This document shows, one piece after another, positions 26,741-34,059 of a stretch of DNA of 64,000 nt (within the stretch, counting starts at the first letter, position 1; every line of letters begins with the position of its first letter). Where the stretch lies: contig NZ_JACOIK010000011.1 in the NCBI RefSeq assembly GCF_014692515.1, positions 1-64,000 of the forward strand, given 5' to 3'. Both the position numbers and the translations under genes were made by a program. This stretch comes from Sphingobacterium micropteri (GTDB taxonomy: Bacteria > Bacteroidota > Bacteroidia > Sphingobacteriales > Sphingobacteriaceae). The notes under the pieces were generated by a model, which made no database searches, had not been told where the DNA came from, and saw only the letters and a program-made list of their open reading frames with translations.

Positions 26741-26767
26741 AAGCCCGCTGATTCAAACAGCGGGCTT
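26741..26767 (-). terminator. Hairpin terminator after the first FKBP-like gene
   Basis: AAGCCCGCTG and CAGCGGGCTT form a perfect 10-bp stem with a 7-base loop. It lies 22 bases after the stop of the minus-strand FKBP-like gene. Confidence 0.8.
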
Positions 26768-26788
26768 CGTTTATTTATAGCGATTAAA

Positions 26789-27442
26789 TTATTTTTTATC
26801 CTTTATATCCACTACTTCAATATAAAAATGCAAGGGTGAATCTGCAGGAATATCATCCGAGGCCGTATTGTCGTAACAGTAAGGTGATGGTGCGACGAAC
26901 TCGATAATAGCTCCTTTCTGTAGCCCTTTTTCGGTGATGCCGCCGATCTTATAATCCTTTTCGTTTAGCCGTACTTCCTTGGGATAGAAGGCAATATTCC
27001 ATGCTGGAATAACTCCACCAAGTTGGAACGAGCGGGTGTCATCTTCTGGATCGTCCTCAGGCGTTTGGTCAAAAATCTCTCCGTTCCTCATCAATTTACC
27101 AACATATTTTACCTCTACGGTCGGACTGGCGAGGGCCAAGCCTCCCATAGAACCCGGAACCAACCATCGCGTATACGTTCCTTCTTCTCCTGGTTCGTGA
27201 ACCTTAAACCAGATACCCGTGGAATCGTCAAATTGCGCATCCTCGCCAAAATTTGCTTCAGCGAATGCTTTGAGTTCGGGAGCTTGTTCTTCTAGTAAGG
27301 CTTCGATACGTATTCGGTTTAAGGAATCTCTACGACGTTGTTCTTCCGCCCAATTGGCATTGTTGTCGTCTGATTTGCTGCAGGACACGATGCCAATTGT
27401 GGCTAATAGGAAGAGGAAAAAGAATTTTGAAAGGTTTTTCAT
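26789..27442 (-). CDS. FKBP-like peptidyl-prolyl isomerase lipoprotein (A)
   Basis: A 217-residue lipoprotein (IGIVSCSKSD, Cys21). A charged helical region (~30-60) precedes an FKBP-like domain at ~95-215: VEVKYVGKLMRNGEIFDQT, then an acidic insertion DPEDD, FQLGGVIPAWNIAFYP, ITEKGLQKGAIIEFVAPSPYCYDN and IPADSPLHFYIEVVDIK. FKBPs isomerise Xaa-Pro bonds and assist folding of exported proteins. The Asp of the FDQT motif and the Trp of VIPAW remain, but the flap is rearranged. It lies downstream of a paralogue, separated by a terminator-like hairpin and 77 bases. Enzyme activity is plausible, not assured. Confidence 0.82.
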   Translation of the reverse strand: MKNLSKFFFLFLLATIGIVSCSKSDDNNANWAEEQRRRDSLNRIRIEALLEEQAPELKAFAEANFGEDAQFDDSTGIWFKVHEPGEEGTYTRWLVPGSMGGLALASPTVEVKYVGKLMRNGEIFDQTPEDDPEDDTRSFQLGGVIPAWNIAFYPKEVRLNEKDYKIGGITEKGLQKGAIIEFVAPSPYCYDNTASDDIPADSPLHFYIEVVDIKDKK

Positions 27443-27455
27443 TTTTTTGATTAAA

Positions 27456-27491
27456 AAAGAGCGTGTCTAAAAAACTTCGGACACGCCCTTT
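27456..27491 (-). terminator. Hairpin terminator between the two FKBP-like genes
   Basis: GCGTGTC (27461-27467) and GACACGC (27480-27486) pair, extended by A/T pairs, and a T-tract follows on the minus strand. It suggests that the upstream gene can be transcribed alone. Confidence 0.7.
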
Positions 27492-27519
27492 GTATGTATT
27501 ACTTGTGATTATTTTGTTG

Positions 27520-28209
27520 TTATTCGATGCCTAATACTTCAAAGTCGTAACGCACGGGAGCATTTGAAGGAAGATAATTCGGTGCTTGTTGGCCCGAATA
27601 CAGAGGTGTTGACCAATAAGACGGTGATATAATGCGGACTTTACTGCCTTTCTGTAAACCTTTTTCGGTGAGTCCTGCCAAAAGACCTAAATTCCGGTTT
27701 TCGCCCTCAAATTTTGCGGTATATGGAGAGAATCCGATAAGCCATGCTGTGGTTAAGTTTGTGTTTGTGCTAGTAAAAGTATAATCACTTCCTGTCGCAT
27801 CCTCTTTCAGCGGCGTTTCACTCGTTAACGAATATACGGCGTATTTTAATTTTACAGATGTTGGAGGAATTATTTGGTATTGGCCATACCCAATACTTTT
27901 CGCTTTATATTCGTATGCTTCATCGTCTTCTTGAGTCGGTTCCGCAAGTACTTCATACCAAATACCTCTTTTAACAGTTTTTCCTAACCGCGGTAATGAA
28001 ATCGTAACGGTATCTTCTTTCCAGTCTCCTTCAGTTGACGCTAAGTAATCTTGAATCTTTATTTTTTCGGCAGAAAGCAGAGAATCCACAGCTTTTTCTT
28101 GTTTTAAATATTCTGCTTCGTAATCTGTATCGTCATTGTCTTTCATACAAGAAGCAAATGCGACTGCTAAAACAGCGAATACAATTAATGGTCTAAATAG
28201 AGTTTTCAT
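27520..28209 (-). CDS. Divergent FKBP-like lipoprotein (B)
   Basis: A 229-residue lipoprotein (AFASCMKDND, Cys21) whose C-terminal half has the same order of elements as gene A: SVKLKYAVYSLTSETPLKED, LTTAWLIGFSPYT, LTEKGLQKGSKVRIISPSYWS and LPSNAPVRYDFEVLGIE. The Gly-x-Leu-x-Asp-Gly-x-x-Phe-Asp motif of active FKBPs is absent and replaced by a Ser/Thr-rich stretch, so isomerase activity is doubtful. LTEKGLQKG is shared exactly with gene A, showing common descent. Its ATG overlaps the TGA of a short upstream frame (ATGA). Confidence 0.72.
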   Translation of the reverse strand: MKTLFRPLIVFAVLAVAFASCMKDNDDTDYEAEYLKQEKAVDSLLSAEKIKIQDYLASTEGDWKEDTVTISLPRLGKTVKRGIWYEVLAEPTQEDDEAYEYKAKSIGYGQYQIIPPTSVKLKYAVYSLTSETPLKEDATGSDYTFTSTNTNLTTAWLIGFSPYTAKFEGENRNLGLLAGLTEKGLQKGSKVRIISPSYWSTPLYSGQQAPNYLPSNAPVRYDFEVLGIE

Positions 28210-28400
28210 CTTTTTTTCTTATTTTTTTTAATAGCTGATGAGTTCTCTCCCGATGAATCGGGATCGGTTTCATAAATTCTAATATCTTTTTCTACAGGAT
28301 AGAACGCAGGTTCATATCTTAATGCTACAGCAAAAGTAAGAAAATTATATATTTTTCTGTAGAAGTAGGTTAAGCTCTTTCGCATTAGATAGGATTCCAT
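28206..28400 (-). CDS. Possible 64-residue small protein upstream of FKBP B
   Basis: An ATG-started frame whose TGA overlaps the next gene's ATG by four bases, a translation-coupling arrangement. The first part is basic and aromatic (LTYFYRKIYNFLTFAVALRY), the end is lysine-rich only because of the A-rich leader. No family is recognised. The overlap is suggestive, but the sequence is AT-rich and the frame could be chance. Confidence 0.3.
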   Translation of the reverse strand: MESYLMRKSLTYFYRKIYNFLTFAVALRYEPAFYPVEKDIRIYETDPDSSGENSSAIKKNKKKR

Positions 28401-28588
28401 GATATTTTTGTCTTCTTAATATTACTTTTTTCTTCACTTTTTTTCTAATTAAAGACAACAACTTTATTAATTCTGGAAAATACCGATCATAAAGAAATAA
28501 AAATAGTTATATATAATTATTTTAGGGTAATTCTCTTTTTTTTTATTTAAAATGACTTACCTTTACGATGAATAAAAAAATTAACATC

Positions 28589-29146
28589 ATGAAAAAATCA
28601 TTATTACTTTTATTGTTTATTGTTGTTGCCGTCTGTCCATCATTTGCCCAAGTTGGCTTGTTGCCACCCCATTATCCAGCGAAGCCTGGGGACGATTTAT
28701 CTGCTGTAAGGATCGTGGCTGTCAATGAAATTCAAGATGCGGGAGAAACTTATTATTGGGCGTTGGTAGAGCTACATCAAACATTATCCCCACAGGCTAA
28801 GGATAATGGACCCAATGTTACCAAGTTCAATTTAGGAGCTGGTGCTTTAGATGGAGTTGCAGTTGAGAATTGGGGTATTGCTAGTTATTATCCTTCTCTG
28901 ACGTACTATCACCCCGGAGATGCTTCTGGGTGGTTTAAAAGTTATAAACATAGTGCAGGTGGGAAATCTCTGATTTGGTGTGTTGCCTCACGTAGTGGTG
29001 ACTATTTAACTATCAACTCATATCAAACTATATTGACACATATTAGTTATACCTATAAAAAGGGCTTCTTGGGACTCGGTAGAGGGTTTGGAACATATAT
29101 TGTCAAAATTCCCGCACAGCTGAATCTTACCCAAAAATGGTATTAA
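28589..29146 (+). CDS. Secreted protein of unknown function
   Basis: A 185-residue protein with a clear Sec signal (MKKSLLLLLFIVVAVCPSFAQ, cleavage before the Gln); this favours the ATG at 28589 over one seven codons earlier. The mature part is rich in Tyr and Gly (YYPSLTYYHPGDASGWFKSYKH; GFLGLGRGFGTY) and looks all-beta, perhaps a single sandwich domain. No motif links it to a family I know. It precedes the TTG-started barrel gene by 77 bases in an AT-rich block, and the two may be one operon, which would make it a surface or periplasmic partner of the barrel protein. Function unknown. Confidence 0.7.
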   Translation: MKKSLLLLLFIVVAVCPSFAQVGLLPPHYPAKPGDDLSAVRIVAVNEIQDAGETYYWALVELHQTLSPQAKDNGPNVTKFNLGAGALDGVAVENWGIASYYPSLTYYHPGDASGWFKSYKHSAGGKSLIWCVASRSGDYLTINSYQTILTHISYTYKKGFLGLGRGFGTYIVKIPAQLNLTQKWY

Positions 29147-29223
29147 TTAACTTAGAAATCAACAGTCAGAAATAATCTGTTAATGATAGCTTTTAAATAC
29201 CGTATTAAACAGAAATTGAGTAG

Positions 29224-31827
29224 TTGGCATTTTGTAAATCATTTATCGTTCTCTTATTGATAGCAATCGTCATCAATAGCTTGGGCGCACCATTAGATTG
29301 TGACTGTGGTTATAAGTATCGAAACACAAGAGATTCAACTAAAAGGTATTCACTAGAAATCGTTGATAGTATAACAAACAAAGCTATTCCATCTGTTACA
29401 GCTTATGTCTATAATGAAAGTAAGCTTGTGCAGATGGAATCTAGTAATAATAGGGGAATAATAAATTTTTTATGGAATGATTCTTCCATTTCCCCTAAGG
29501 TAAACGTAAAGCATCTAGCCTACAAAGAGCAAACCATAGATAACCTTAATCAAGACGAAACTACAGCGGTAGTCTTCCTCTCTCCCCGAAGCATCGTTAT
29601 CGATACTGTAGAACTTTCATCTCAGCCTTCCGATACGATAACGTTTAAATTAGATTCGGTCGCGACGCAACGAGATAAAATGAATAAAGCGATCCTTACG
29701 CTCGAAGGCTTCCATATACAAGACGACATACTCTATTATAAACTAAAGCCTATAGACAAAGTTTTAGTAAATGGGGAAGTGTTTTTTTATTCTGATGCTG
29801 ACGAATTATTAAAGCTGCTACCTGCGTTTATAATAGATAAAGTAAAAATATACGATACAGTAGATTCTTTAGAAATACAGGATAACCAAATTCCATATAA
29901 GGAGATGAATCTCATAACCTATGAGGATAAGAAAAACGGTTTTTTTGGTGACATCAATATGTCTGGAGGAAAGCATAAGACGAGAGACATAGGGTATAGC
30001 TTATTTTTAACACTTGCAAAAAACAAAATTCATTCTAGAGCATCTAGAAATAACATAGCGAGATACTGGGATAGTGATATTCTGACGTTAAGAAATCTAC
30101 AACCCATCAACAATCAGTTATTTCAGGATATCATATTAAAACATAGTAATACATCAATACAAAATTTAACCATATCAAACGATTTAACGTATAGTACGAA
30201 TGCTGTAATTGATAGAGATGAGAAAGTAGATAGTATCATACAACATAGCGTTATGTCTACTATTTATTCGGTGAATCAATCTACATCCCGAAATAATAAT
30301 TTTAATTATTTATCTTCTCTTCAATATAGGACAAAATCTATCCAAGCAAACTTAACTCCCTCCTTGTCATTTTTTAATAGTACAAACAATTTTACAAAAG
30401 AATCAACTGTAAATAAAAATAGTAATTTAAATAGTCGTACAATAAACCAAAATTCTTTCCAGAATATCAATATACCCTATACACAGTTAATAACGCTGAA
30501 AGATAACCAAAGATTAAGAGTAAGTTTTAATTATTCCTATAATAAAAATAGGATGCAAGATACGGTTACTAGAGACGACGAAACTTCAACCTATTCGATA
30601 AAAACAAATATTGCAAAAGAGTTCTCTCCGGGTATTGAATACGCTTACCAAATATCCAAACCTATTCATATTAGCGTCGGTAGTAAGTTTGCTAAACGAT
30701 CTAATAGTAATAGTAATAAAACCAGAGTTGTTCCAAGAGACACTTTGACTACTTCATCAGAAAATTATACGAGTAAATTATTCTCCAATCAGGCAAACAT
30801 TAGTTATAAAGCCGGTTCATTTCAAACGCTGGGCACAGTATCTTTGAATAAGATAGAAGAAAATTATATTTATTCTGATGCTTCGAATAAAAGGACGCGT
30901 AATAATTTTCTATTCCATTTTAACACGAAATATCTATATAAAAATTGGGACTTCAGTGGTTCTTTTAATCAAACTAATATATTACCTAGCATTCAACAAA
31001 TAATTTCGGATCCACGAATTACCAATAATTCCAATGTTTATGTAGGTAATCCCCATTTAACAACAGGATATTCGAGAAAATATGAACTCTCGTTAGCCCA
31101 CTCTAACAATCAAAACGGAAATCACGTAAGTCTCCAAATGTCATCCGCCCAATCTATTAATGGTATCGAAGAAAGATTTCATTTATTAAGTGCAGATACT
31201 ACAATAAATGGGGTTATTATTCCGGGTGGAATGGTGTTGATTTCTCCGGTTAATGGGGTGCGAAAACACGGCTATAACACCAATCTTTCATATTATATCA
31301 ACAAAACTTTTGTGGAAAATATGAGAACAAATATAAATTTAAGTTTTTCTAATTCTTATTCTATATATCAAAATAATCCCAATGAAAAGAAAAATTCAGT
31401 CTCGATGGGAGTTAATGTTCAATATGATACACATATGCTAAAAATGAGATTGAATTATGATTATGGATTAAATTACCATCAGATAGAAAGCAATGATAAT
31501 TTAAGGATGCTACACCAAAGTGTAAACAATTATATTGCTTTTAATGGGTTAAGTTTGTTTAGATTGGAATCAAATGCTACGCTTTCTATGAATAGATTTT
31601 CAAATGATTTCACTTTTGATCAGATATATTGGAATCTTATCGCTTATCAGCATATACTCAAAAGCCAAAAATTAAAGGTGCAATTTGCCGTCAATAATAT
31701 CCTCAATACTCAACAGAATGTTCTTTTTGATATTAACAACAATATCGCCTCTCAAAGTAGTACAAATATTAACGGGAGATTTTGGATCGTTACATTATCT
31801 TATCAAGTAGCAAAATTTGGCTTCTAA
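29224..31827 (+). CDS. Large outer-membrane barrel protein (TonB-receptor-like), TTG start
   Basis: An 867-residue protein. The signal peptide (AFCKSFIVLLLIAIVINSLGAPLDC) begins right after an in-frame TAG at 29221-29223, so translation must start at TTG 29224 or very near; no ATG is available. After a carboxypeptidase-regulatory-like domain (~40-125), a plug-like segment appears (KVLVNGEVFFYSDADELLKL, AFIIDKVKIYDTVDSLEIQD, YEDKKNGFFGDINMSGG), the pattern of the OMP_b-brl_3 class rather than SusC. The remainder is a barrel with many Asn/Ser-rich strands ending VTLSYQVAKFGF. The gene is visibly AT-rich (the 60 bases from 30361 contain only 12 G or C), unlike its surroundings. Substrate is unknown; the preceding secreted protein may be a partner. 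Confidence 0.75.
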   Translation: MAFCKSFIVLLLIAIVINSLGAPLDCDCGYKYRNTRDSTKRYSLEIVDSITNKAIPSVTAYVYNESKLVQMESSNNRGIINFLWNDSSISPKVNVKHLAYKEQTIDNLNQDETTAVVFLSPRSIVIDTVELSSQPSDTITFKLDSVATQRDKMNKAILTLEGFHIQDDILYYKLKPIDKVLVNGEVFFYSDADELLKLLPAFIIDKVKIYDTVDSLEIQDNQIPYKEMNLITYEDKKNGFFGDINMSGGKHKTRDIGYSLFLTLAKNKIHSRASRNNIARYWDSDILTLRNLQPINNQLFQDIILKHSNTSIQNLTISNDLTYSTNAVIDRDEKVDSIIQHSVMSTIYSVNQSTSRNNNFNYLSSLQYRTKSIQANLTPSLSFFNSTNNFTKESTVNKNSNLNSRTINQNSFQNINIPYTQLITLKDNQRLRVSFNYSYNKNRMQDTVTRDDETSTYSIKTNIAKEFSPGIEYAYQISKPIHISVGSKFAKRSNSNSNKTRVVPRDTLTTSSENYTSKLFSNQANISYKAGSFQTLGTVSLNKIEENYIYSDASNKRTRNNFLFHFNTKYLYKNWDFSGSFNQTNILPSIQQIISDPRITNNSNVYVGNPHLTTGYSRKYELSLAHSNNQNGNHVSLQMSSAQSINGIEERFHLLSADTTINGVIIPGGMVLISPVNGVRKHGYNTNLSYYINKTFVENMRTNINLSFSNSYSIYQNNPNEKKNSVSMGVNVQYDTHMLKMRLNYDYGLNYHQIESNDNLRMLHQSVNNYIAFNGLSLFRLESNATLSMNRFSNDFTFDQIYWNLIAYQHILKSQKLKVQFAVNNILNTQQNVLFDINNNIASQSSTNINGRFWIVTLSYQVAKFGF

Positions 31828-31891
31828 CGCTTACAATAATTAAAGAACTTTATTTTAACGATTTTGTTTATATTCTTGGAATATTGTGCTG

Positions 31892-32169
31892 TTTTTGGAC
31901 GGTCCAGAAGTTTTGTTATACAATTACGTTTCTATTTCTGGAATAGGATTCCGTTTGTATGCCACAACAGGTATTTGTTAAACCAAAAGAATCATTTTGT
32001 TGGCAATAAGCATATTTTGTTTGACAATAAGGATTCGATTTCCGGCATATAAACCTGTTTGTAAACCATGACGTTTATTTGTTAAGCAAAAAGAATCTTT
32101 TTGTAGGCAAAAAAGAAGTTTTTTAGGGGAAAAAGTAAATTTGCCAAACTTTTAAAAACGCTGTTTCTG
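31892..32169. repeat. Degenerate ~21-nt tandem array with an internal 104-bp duplication
   Basis: TTTG or a close variant (TTTCTG, TTTCCG, TTTTAG) recurs about every 21 bases; the final G positions are 31897, 31915, 31940, 31957, 31977, 31999, 32019, 32044, 32061, 32081, 32103, 32125, 32143 and 32169. Most units also carry a dyad, TTTG then 3-5 bases then CAAA or CAAT, clearest in TTTTTGTAGGCAAAAA (32098-32113). Five units are duplicated at an offset of 104 bases: 31935 onward matches 32039 onward in about three quarters of the first 75 columns by hand count. The period is two helical turns, so the T-tracts are phased and bending is expected. Not coding, since 104 is not a multiple of three. 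Confidence 0.7.
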
Positions 32170-32206
32170 AGCTGTGAGGGAATAAAATTAGGCGTTTTTA
32201 GCAGGT

Positions 32207-32270
32207 AGGGGGTCAAATTGCGACAAAATTTTCCGAAAAAGTGAAAAATTTTGGCACGATTTGACCCCCT
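32207..32270. repeat. Long inverted repeat upstream of the fibronectin-III gene
   Basis: AGGGGGTCAAAT (32207-32218) and ATTTGACCCCCT (32259-32270) are perfect 12-bp arms. After a six-base stretch with three mismatches the symmetry resumes with AAAATTTT on both sides, giving arms of about 26 bp around a ~12-base centre. It lies 20 bases upstream of a -7 promoter box, so it may be an operator, or a stable structure in a readthrough transcript. Confidence 0.75.
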
Positions 32271-32289
32271 GTTTCGTACCGTGCCCTCC

Positions 32290-32297
32290 TATATTTG
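32290..32297 (+). promoter_or_regulatory. Probable -7 promoter box of the fibronectin-III gene
   Basis: TATATTTG is an exact TAnnTTTG box 52 bases before the ATG. No TTG is found at the preferred ~20-base spacing; TTTGACC at 32260 is 26 bases away and overlaps the palindrome arm. Confidence 0.5.
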
Positions 32298-32349
32298 CGT
32301 CTGTTGGTCAACATAGACATCATTTTTTTAATCTTTAAAAACATTCATC

Positions 32350-32973
32350 ATGGCAAAAACAACATTAAAAACCGGCGCGACGGGCAACAGCGAAGCAGCG
32401 TATGTAAAGTTTGTTGAAAATATCGTGGTTAAATTAACAGAAAACATAGCTTTATTCCCGGATGTAGAACCAGAACGGGATGTTTTGGAACAGCTACTCT
32501 CGGAATTCAAACGGACGCAGGCCGATGCCGCATACCGCGACAAGCGGATGGTCGTCATCAAAAATCAGGCTTATGCCACATTGAAAGCGGAGGTATACCG
32601 TATGTCACTTTATGTAGAACGTCAGGCAGCGGGGGATGAGGCCATGATCTTGGCCGCAGGTTTTATCCCCTCCAAAAGAGGTATGCGTGTGCTGGAGCCG
32701 GCCCCCAAACCGAAAATTTTTATCGTCGAGGTCAACGCACAAATTTCCGGTGTCGCGGATCTCAAGGTGAACGGCTGGAGACGGGTGCTTGCCTATCGAT
32801 TTGAATACCGGAAGAAGAACAGCGATAGCCATTGGAACCCGGTGTTGAGCTCGAAATCCAAAGTGACGATAATCGGGTTGGAGCCCGTACAGGAATATGA
32901 GTTTCGGGTAGCCTATATTGGTCGAAATCCGCAGATAACCTATAGTGATATCGTCAGCTCGTATGTATTTTGA
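32350..32973 (+). CDS. Fibronectin type III domain protein, cytoplasmic by appearance
   Basis: A 207-residue protein with no signal peptide. Residues 1-~115 form a helical region (YVKFVENIVVKLTENIALFPDVEP, ERDVLEQLLSEFKRTQADAAYRDKR, KAEVYRMSLYVERQAAGDEAMILAAGF) reminiscent of small Bacteroidota proteins of this size. Residues ~120-205 are one fibronectin-III-like domain (GWRRVLAYRFEYRKKNSDS, SSKSKVTIIGLEPVQEYEFRVAYIGRN). The leader region is unusual (periodic array, palindrome). Its GC content looks normal in contrast to the preceding gene. Function unknown; protein-protein interaction is the default expectation for the fibronectin-III part. Confidence 0.75.
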   Translation: MAKTTLKTGATGNSEAAYVKFVENIVVKLTENIALFPDVEPERDVLEQLLSEFKRTQADAAYRDKRMVVIKNQAYATLKAEVYRMSLYVERQAAGDEAMILAAGFIPSKRGMRVLEPAPKPKIFIVEVNAQISGVADLKVNGWRRVLAYRFEYRKKNSDSHWNPVLSSKSKVTIIGLEPVQEYEFRVAYIGRNPQITYSDIVSSYVF

Positions 32974-33079
32974 TCGCTATTTTTTTAATAGGAACAAAAC
33001 CGTTATCTTTAAACAGTAATCCCCAATTTGCCGTTGTCGATACGCTTTTTTATCGTGCTAAGGTATTTTGGAAAGCCGT

Positions 33080-33096
33080 TCCTGATACGATCAGGA
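33080..33096. promoter_or_regulatory. Operator-like palindrome upstream of the CBS gene
   Basis: TCCTGAT-ACG-ATCAGGA is a perfect 7-bp inverted repeat with a 3-base centre, 34 bases before the CBS-protein ATG. The size and position fit a dimeric regulator site, but it could also be a small hairpin in the leader. Confidence 0.4.
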
Positions 33097-33130
33097 GCGT
33101 GTTCATCAGCCATTATAAATTGATAATAAT

Positions 33131-33559
33131 ATGAAAACCGTAAAACACATCCTCCAGACAAAGGGCGCTGTGGTGTACGCTGTAAGCCAAAGCACCTCCG
33201 TTTTTGACGCTTTACAAACGATGATGGAAAAAAACATCAGTGCGTTGTTGATTATGGAACAGGAAACATTAGTGGGTATCTTCACCGAACGGGATTATGC
33301 CCGGAAAATTATCCTGCAAGGCAAATCGTCCAAAGAGACACCTGTCCAGCTCGTCATGACACCTAACCCACGCACGATTACAACCGACGAAAAAGTGGAG
33401 AATTGCATGGAACTGATGACCAATAACCACGTGCGGCATTTGCCCGTCGTAGAAAGTGGTCAGGTGGTCGGCATGATTTCTATCGGTGACCTCGTGAAAC
33501 ATATCATCGAAGATCAAAAGCAGACCATTGACCAGCTCCAAAACTATATCAGTAGCTAG
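33131..33559 (+). CDS. CBS-domain pair protein
   Basis: A 142-residue cytoplasmic protein made only of two CBS motifs: residues ~5-65 (VYAVSQSTSVFDALQTMMEKNISALLIM, LVGIFTERDYARKI) and ~75-130 (MTPNPRTITTDEKVENCMELMTNNHVRHLPVV, VVGMISIGDLVKHII). Such pairs bind adenine nucleotides such as AMP, ATP or S-adenosylmethionine and act as energy sensors. With no fused effector domain it probably regulates another protein in trans. The C terminus ends in a short helix (EDQKQTIDQLQNYISS). The stop overlaps by 4 bases the end of the converging thioredoxin gene. Confidence 0.88.
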   Translation: MKTVKHILQTKGAVVYAVSQSTSVFDALQTMMEKNISALLIMEQETLVGIFTERDYARKIILQGKSSKETPVQLVMTPNPRTITTDEKVENCMELMTNNHVRHLPVVESGQVVGMISIGDLVKHIIEDQKQTIDQLQNYISS

Positions 33560-34047
33560 GGATTCATACCACCGATAGCATCTAGTAGTTTCTTTAATTG
33601 GACCGGTGTTAACACGCCACCATGACGGAATAACACCTGATAGTTTCTGTCAAGAAGTACCCAACTTGGAAAAGCGAGTGTTCCGGGGCCGTTTAATGTC
33701 CGGGCGAGTTCGTGTGTTCCGGTATTTTTACCCGTCGGCTTGAACGTATAGCTCTTGCCTTGAAACAAAATATCATCCTTACTTTCTGCATCAAATTCTA
33801 CATAATAGAATAAGTCGGCTTTTTTTGCAAAATCCTTGTTCTTGCGTAGCTGGTTTTTCTGCATCCGGCAATATTGACACCAATCCGTAGATAGCAGGAT
33901 CAGTATAGGTTTCGCGTGCTGTGCTAGAAGACTATCTACCTTCTCGATGCCCACAGGATTGATCTGCGCGTTACAAAACGACGTGAACAGTCCCATAATG
34001 GCTAGCCATACGCTACAACGTTTACCGAATCCTGCTATCATATTCAT
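33556..34047 (-). CDS. Periplasmic thioredoxin-fold protein
   Basis: A 163-residue exported protein (signal ~10-26, cleavage near FCNAQ) with a thioredoxin fold: VDSLLAQHAKPILILLSTDWCQYCRMQ contains the redox motif Cys-Gln-Tyr-Cys, and LARTLNGPGTLAFPSWVLLDR supplies the cis-Pro region, followed by VLFRHGGVLTPVQLKKLLDAI. The active site differs from CGPC and suggests a reductase or isomerase in the periplasm. It starts 12 bases after the TonB-dependent receptor stop and is surely cotranscribed with it, linking thiol chemistry to the receptor's substrate, which I suspect to be a metal or metal complex. Confidence 0.85.
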   Translation of the reverse strand: MNMIAGFGKRCSVWLAIMGLFTSFCNAQINPVGIEKVDSLLAQHAKPILILLSTDWCQYCRMQKNQLRKNKDFAKKADLFYYVEFDAESKDDILFQGKSYTFKPTGKNTGTHELARTLNGPGTLAFPSWVLLDRNYQVLFRHGGVLTPVQLKKLLDAIGGMNP

Positions 34048-34059
34048 ATGGTGATGAAG

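Larger units (their letters stand above)
31828..32349. other. Gene-free ~520-bp stretch with repeat array and palindrome
   Basis: No credible gene lies here. A 62-codon frame at 31864-32052 spans the repeats and has no protein-like features. The stretch contains the periodic array (31892-32169), a long inverted repeat (32207-32270) and a -7 box (32290-32297), each listed separately. Confidence 0.6.

Noticed and set aside
31864-32052. A 62-codon frame across the periodic array
   Set aside because: It starts with ATG or similar but reads straight through the repeat, has no compositional or motif support, and the 104-bp repeat offset breaks its frame.
31892-32169. CRISPR array
   Set aside because: Units are short, degenerate and contiguous, with no constant repeat alternating with unique spacers, and no cas gene is nearby.
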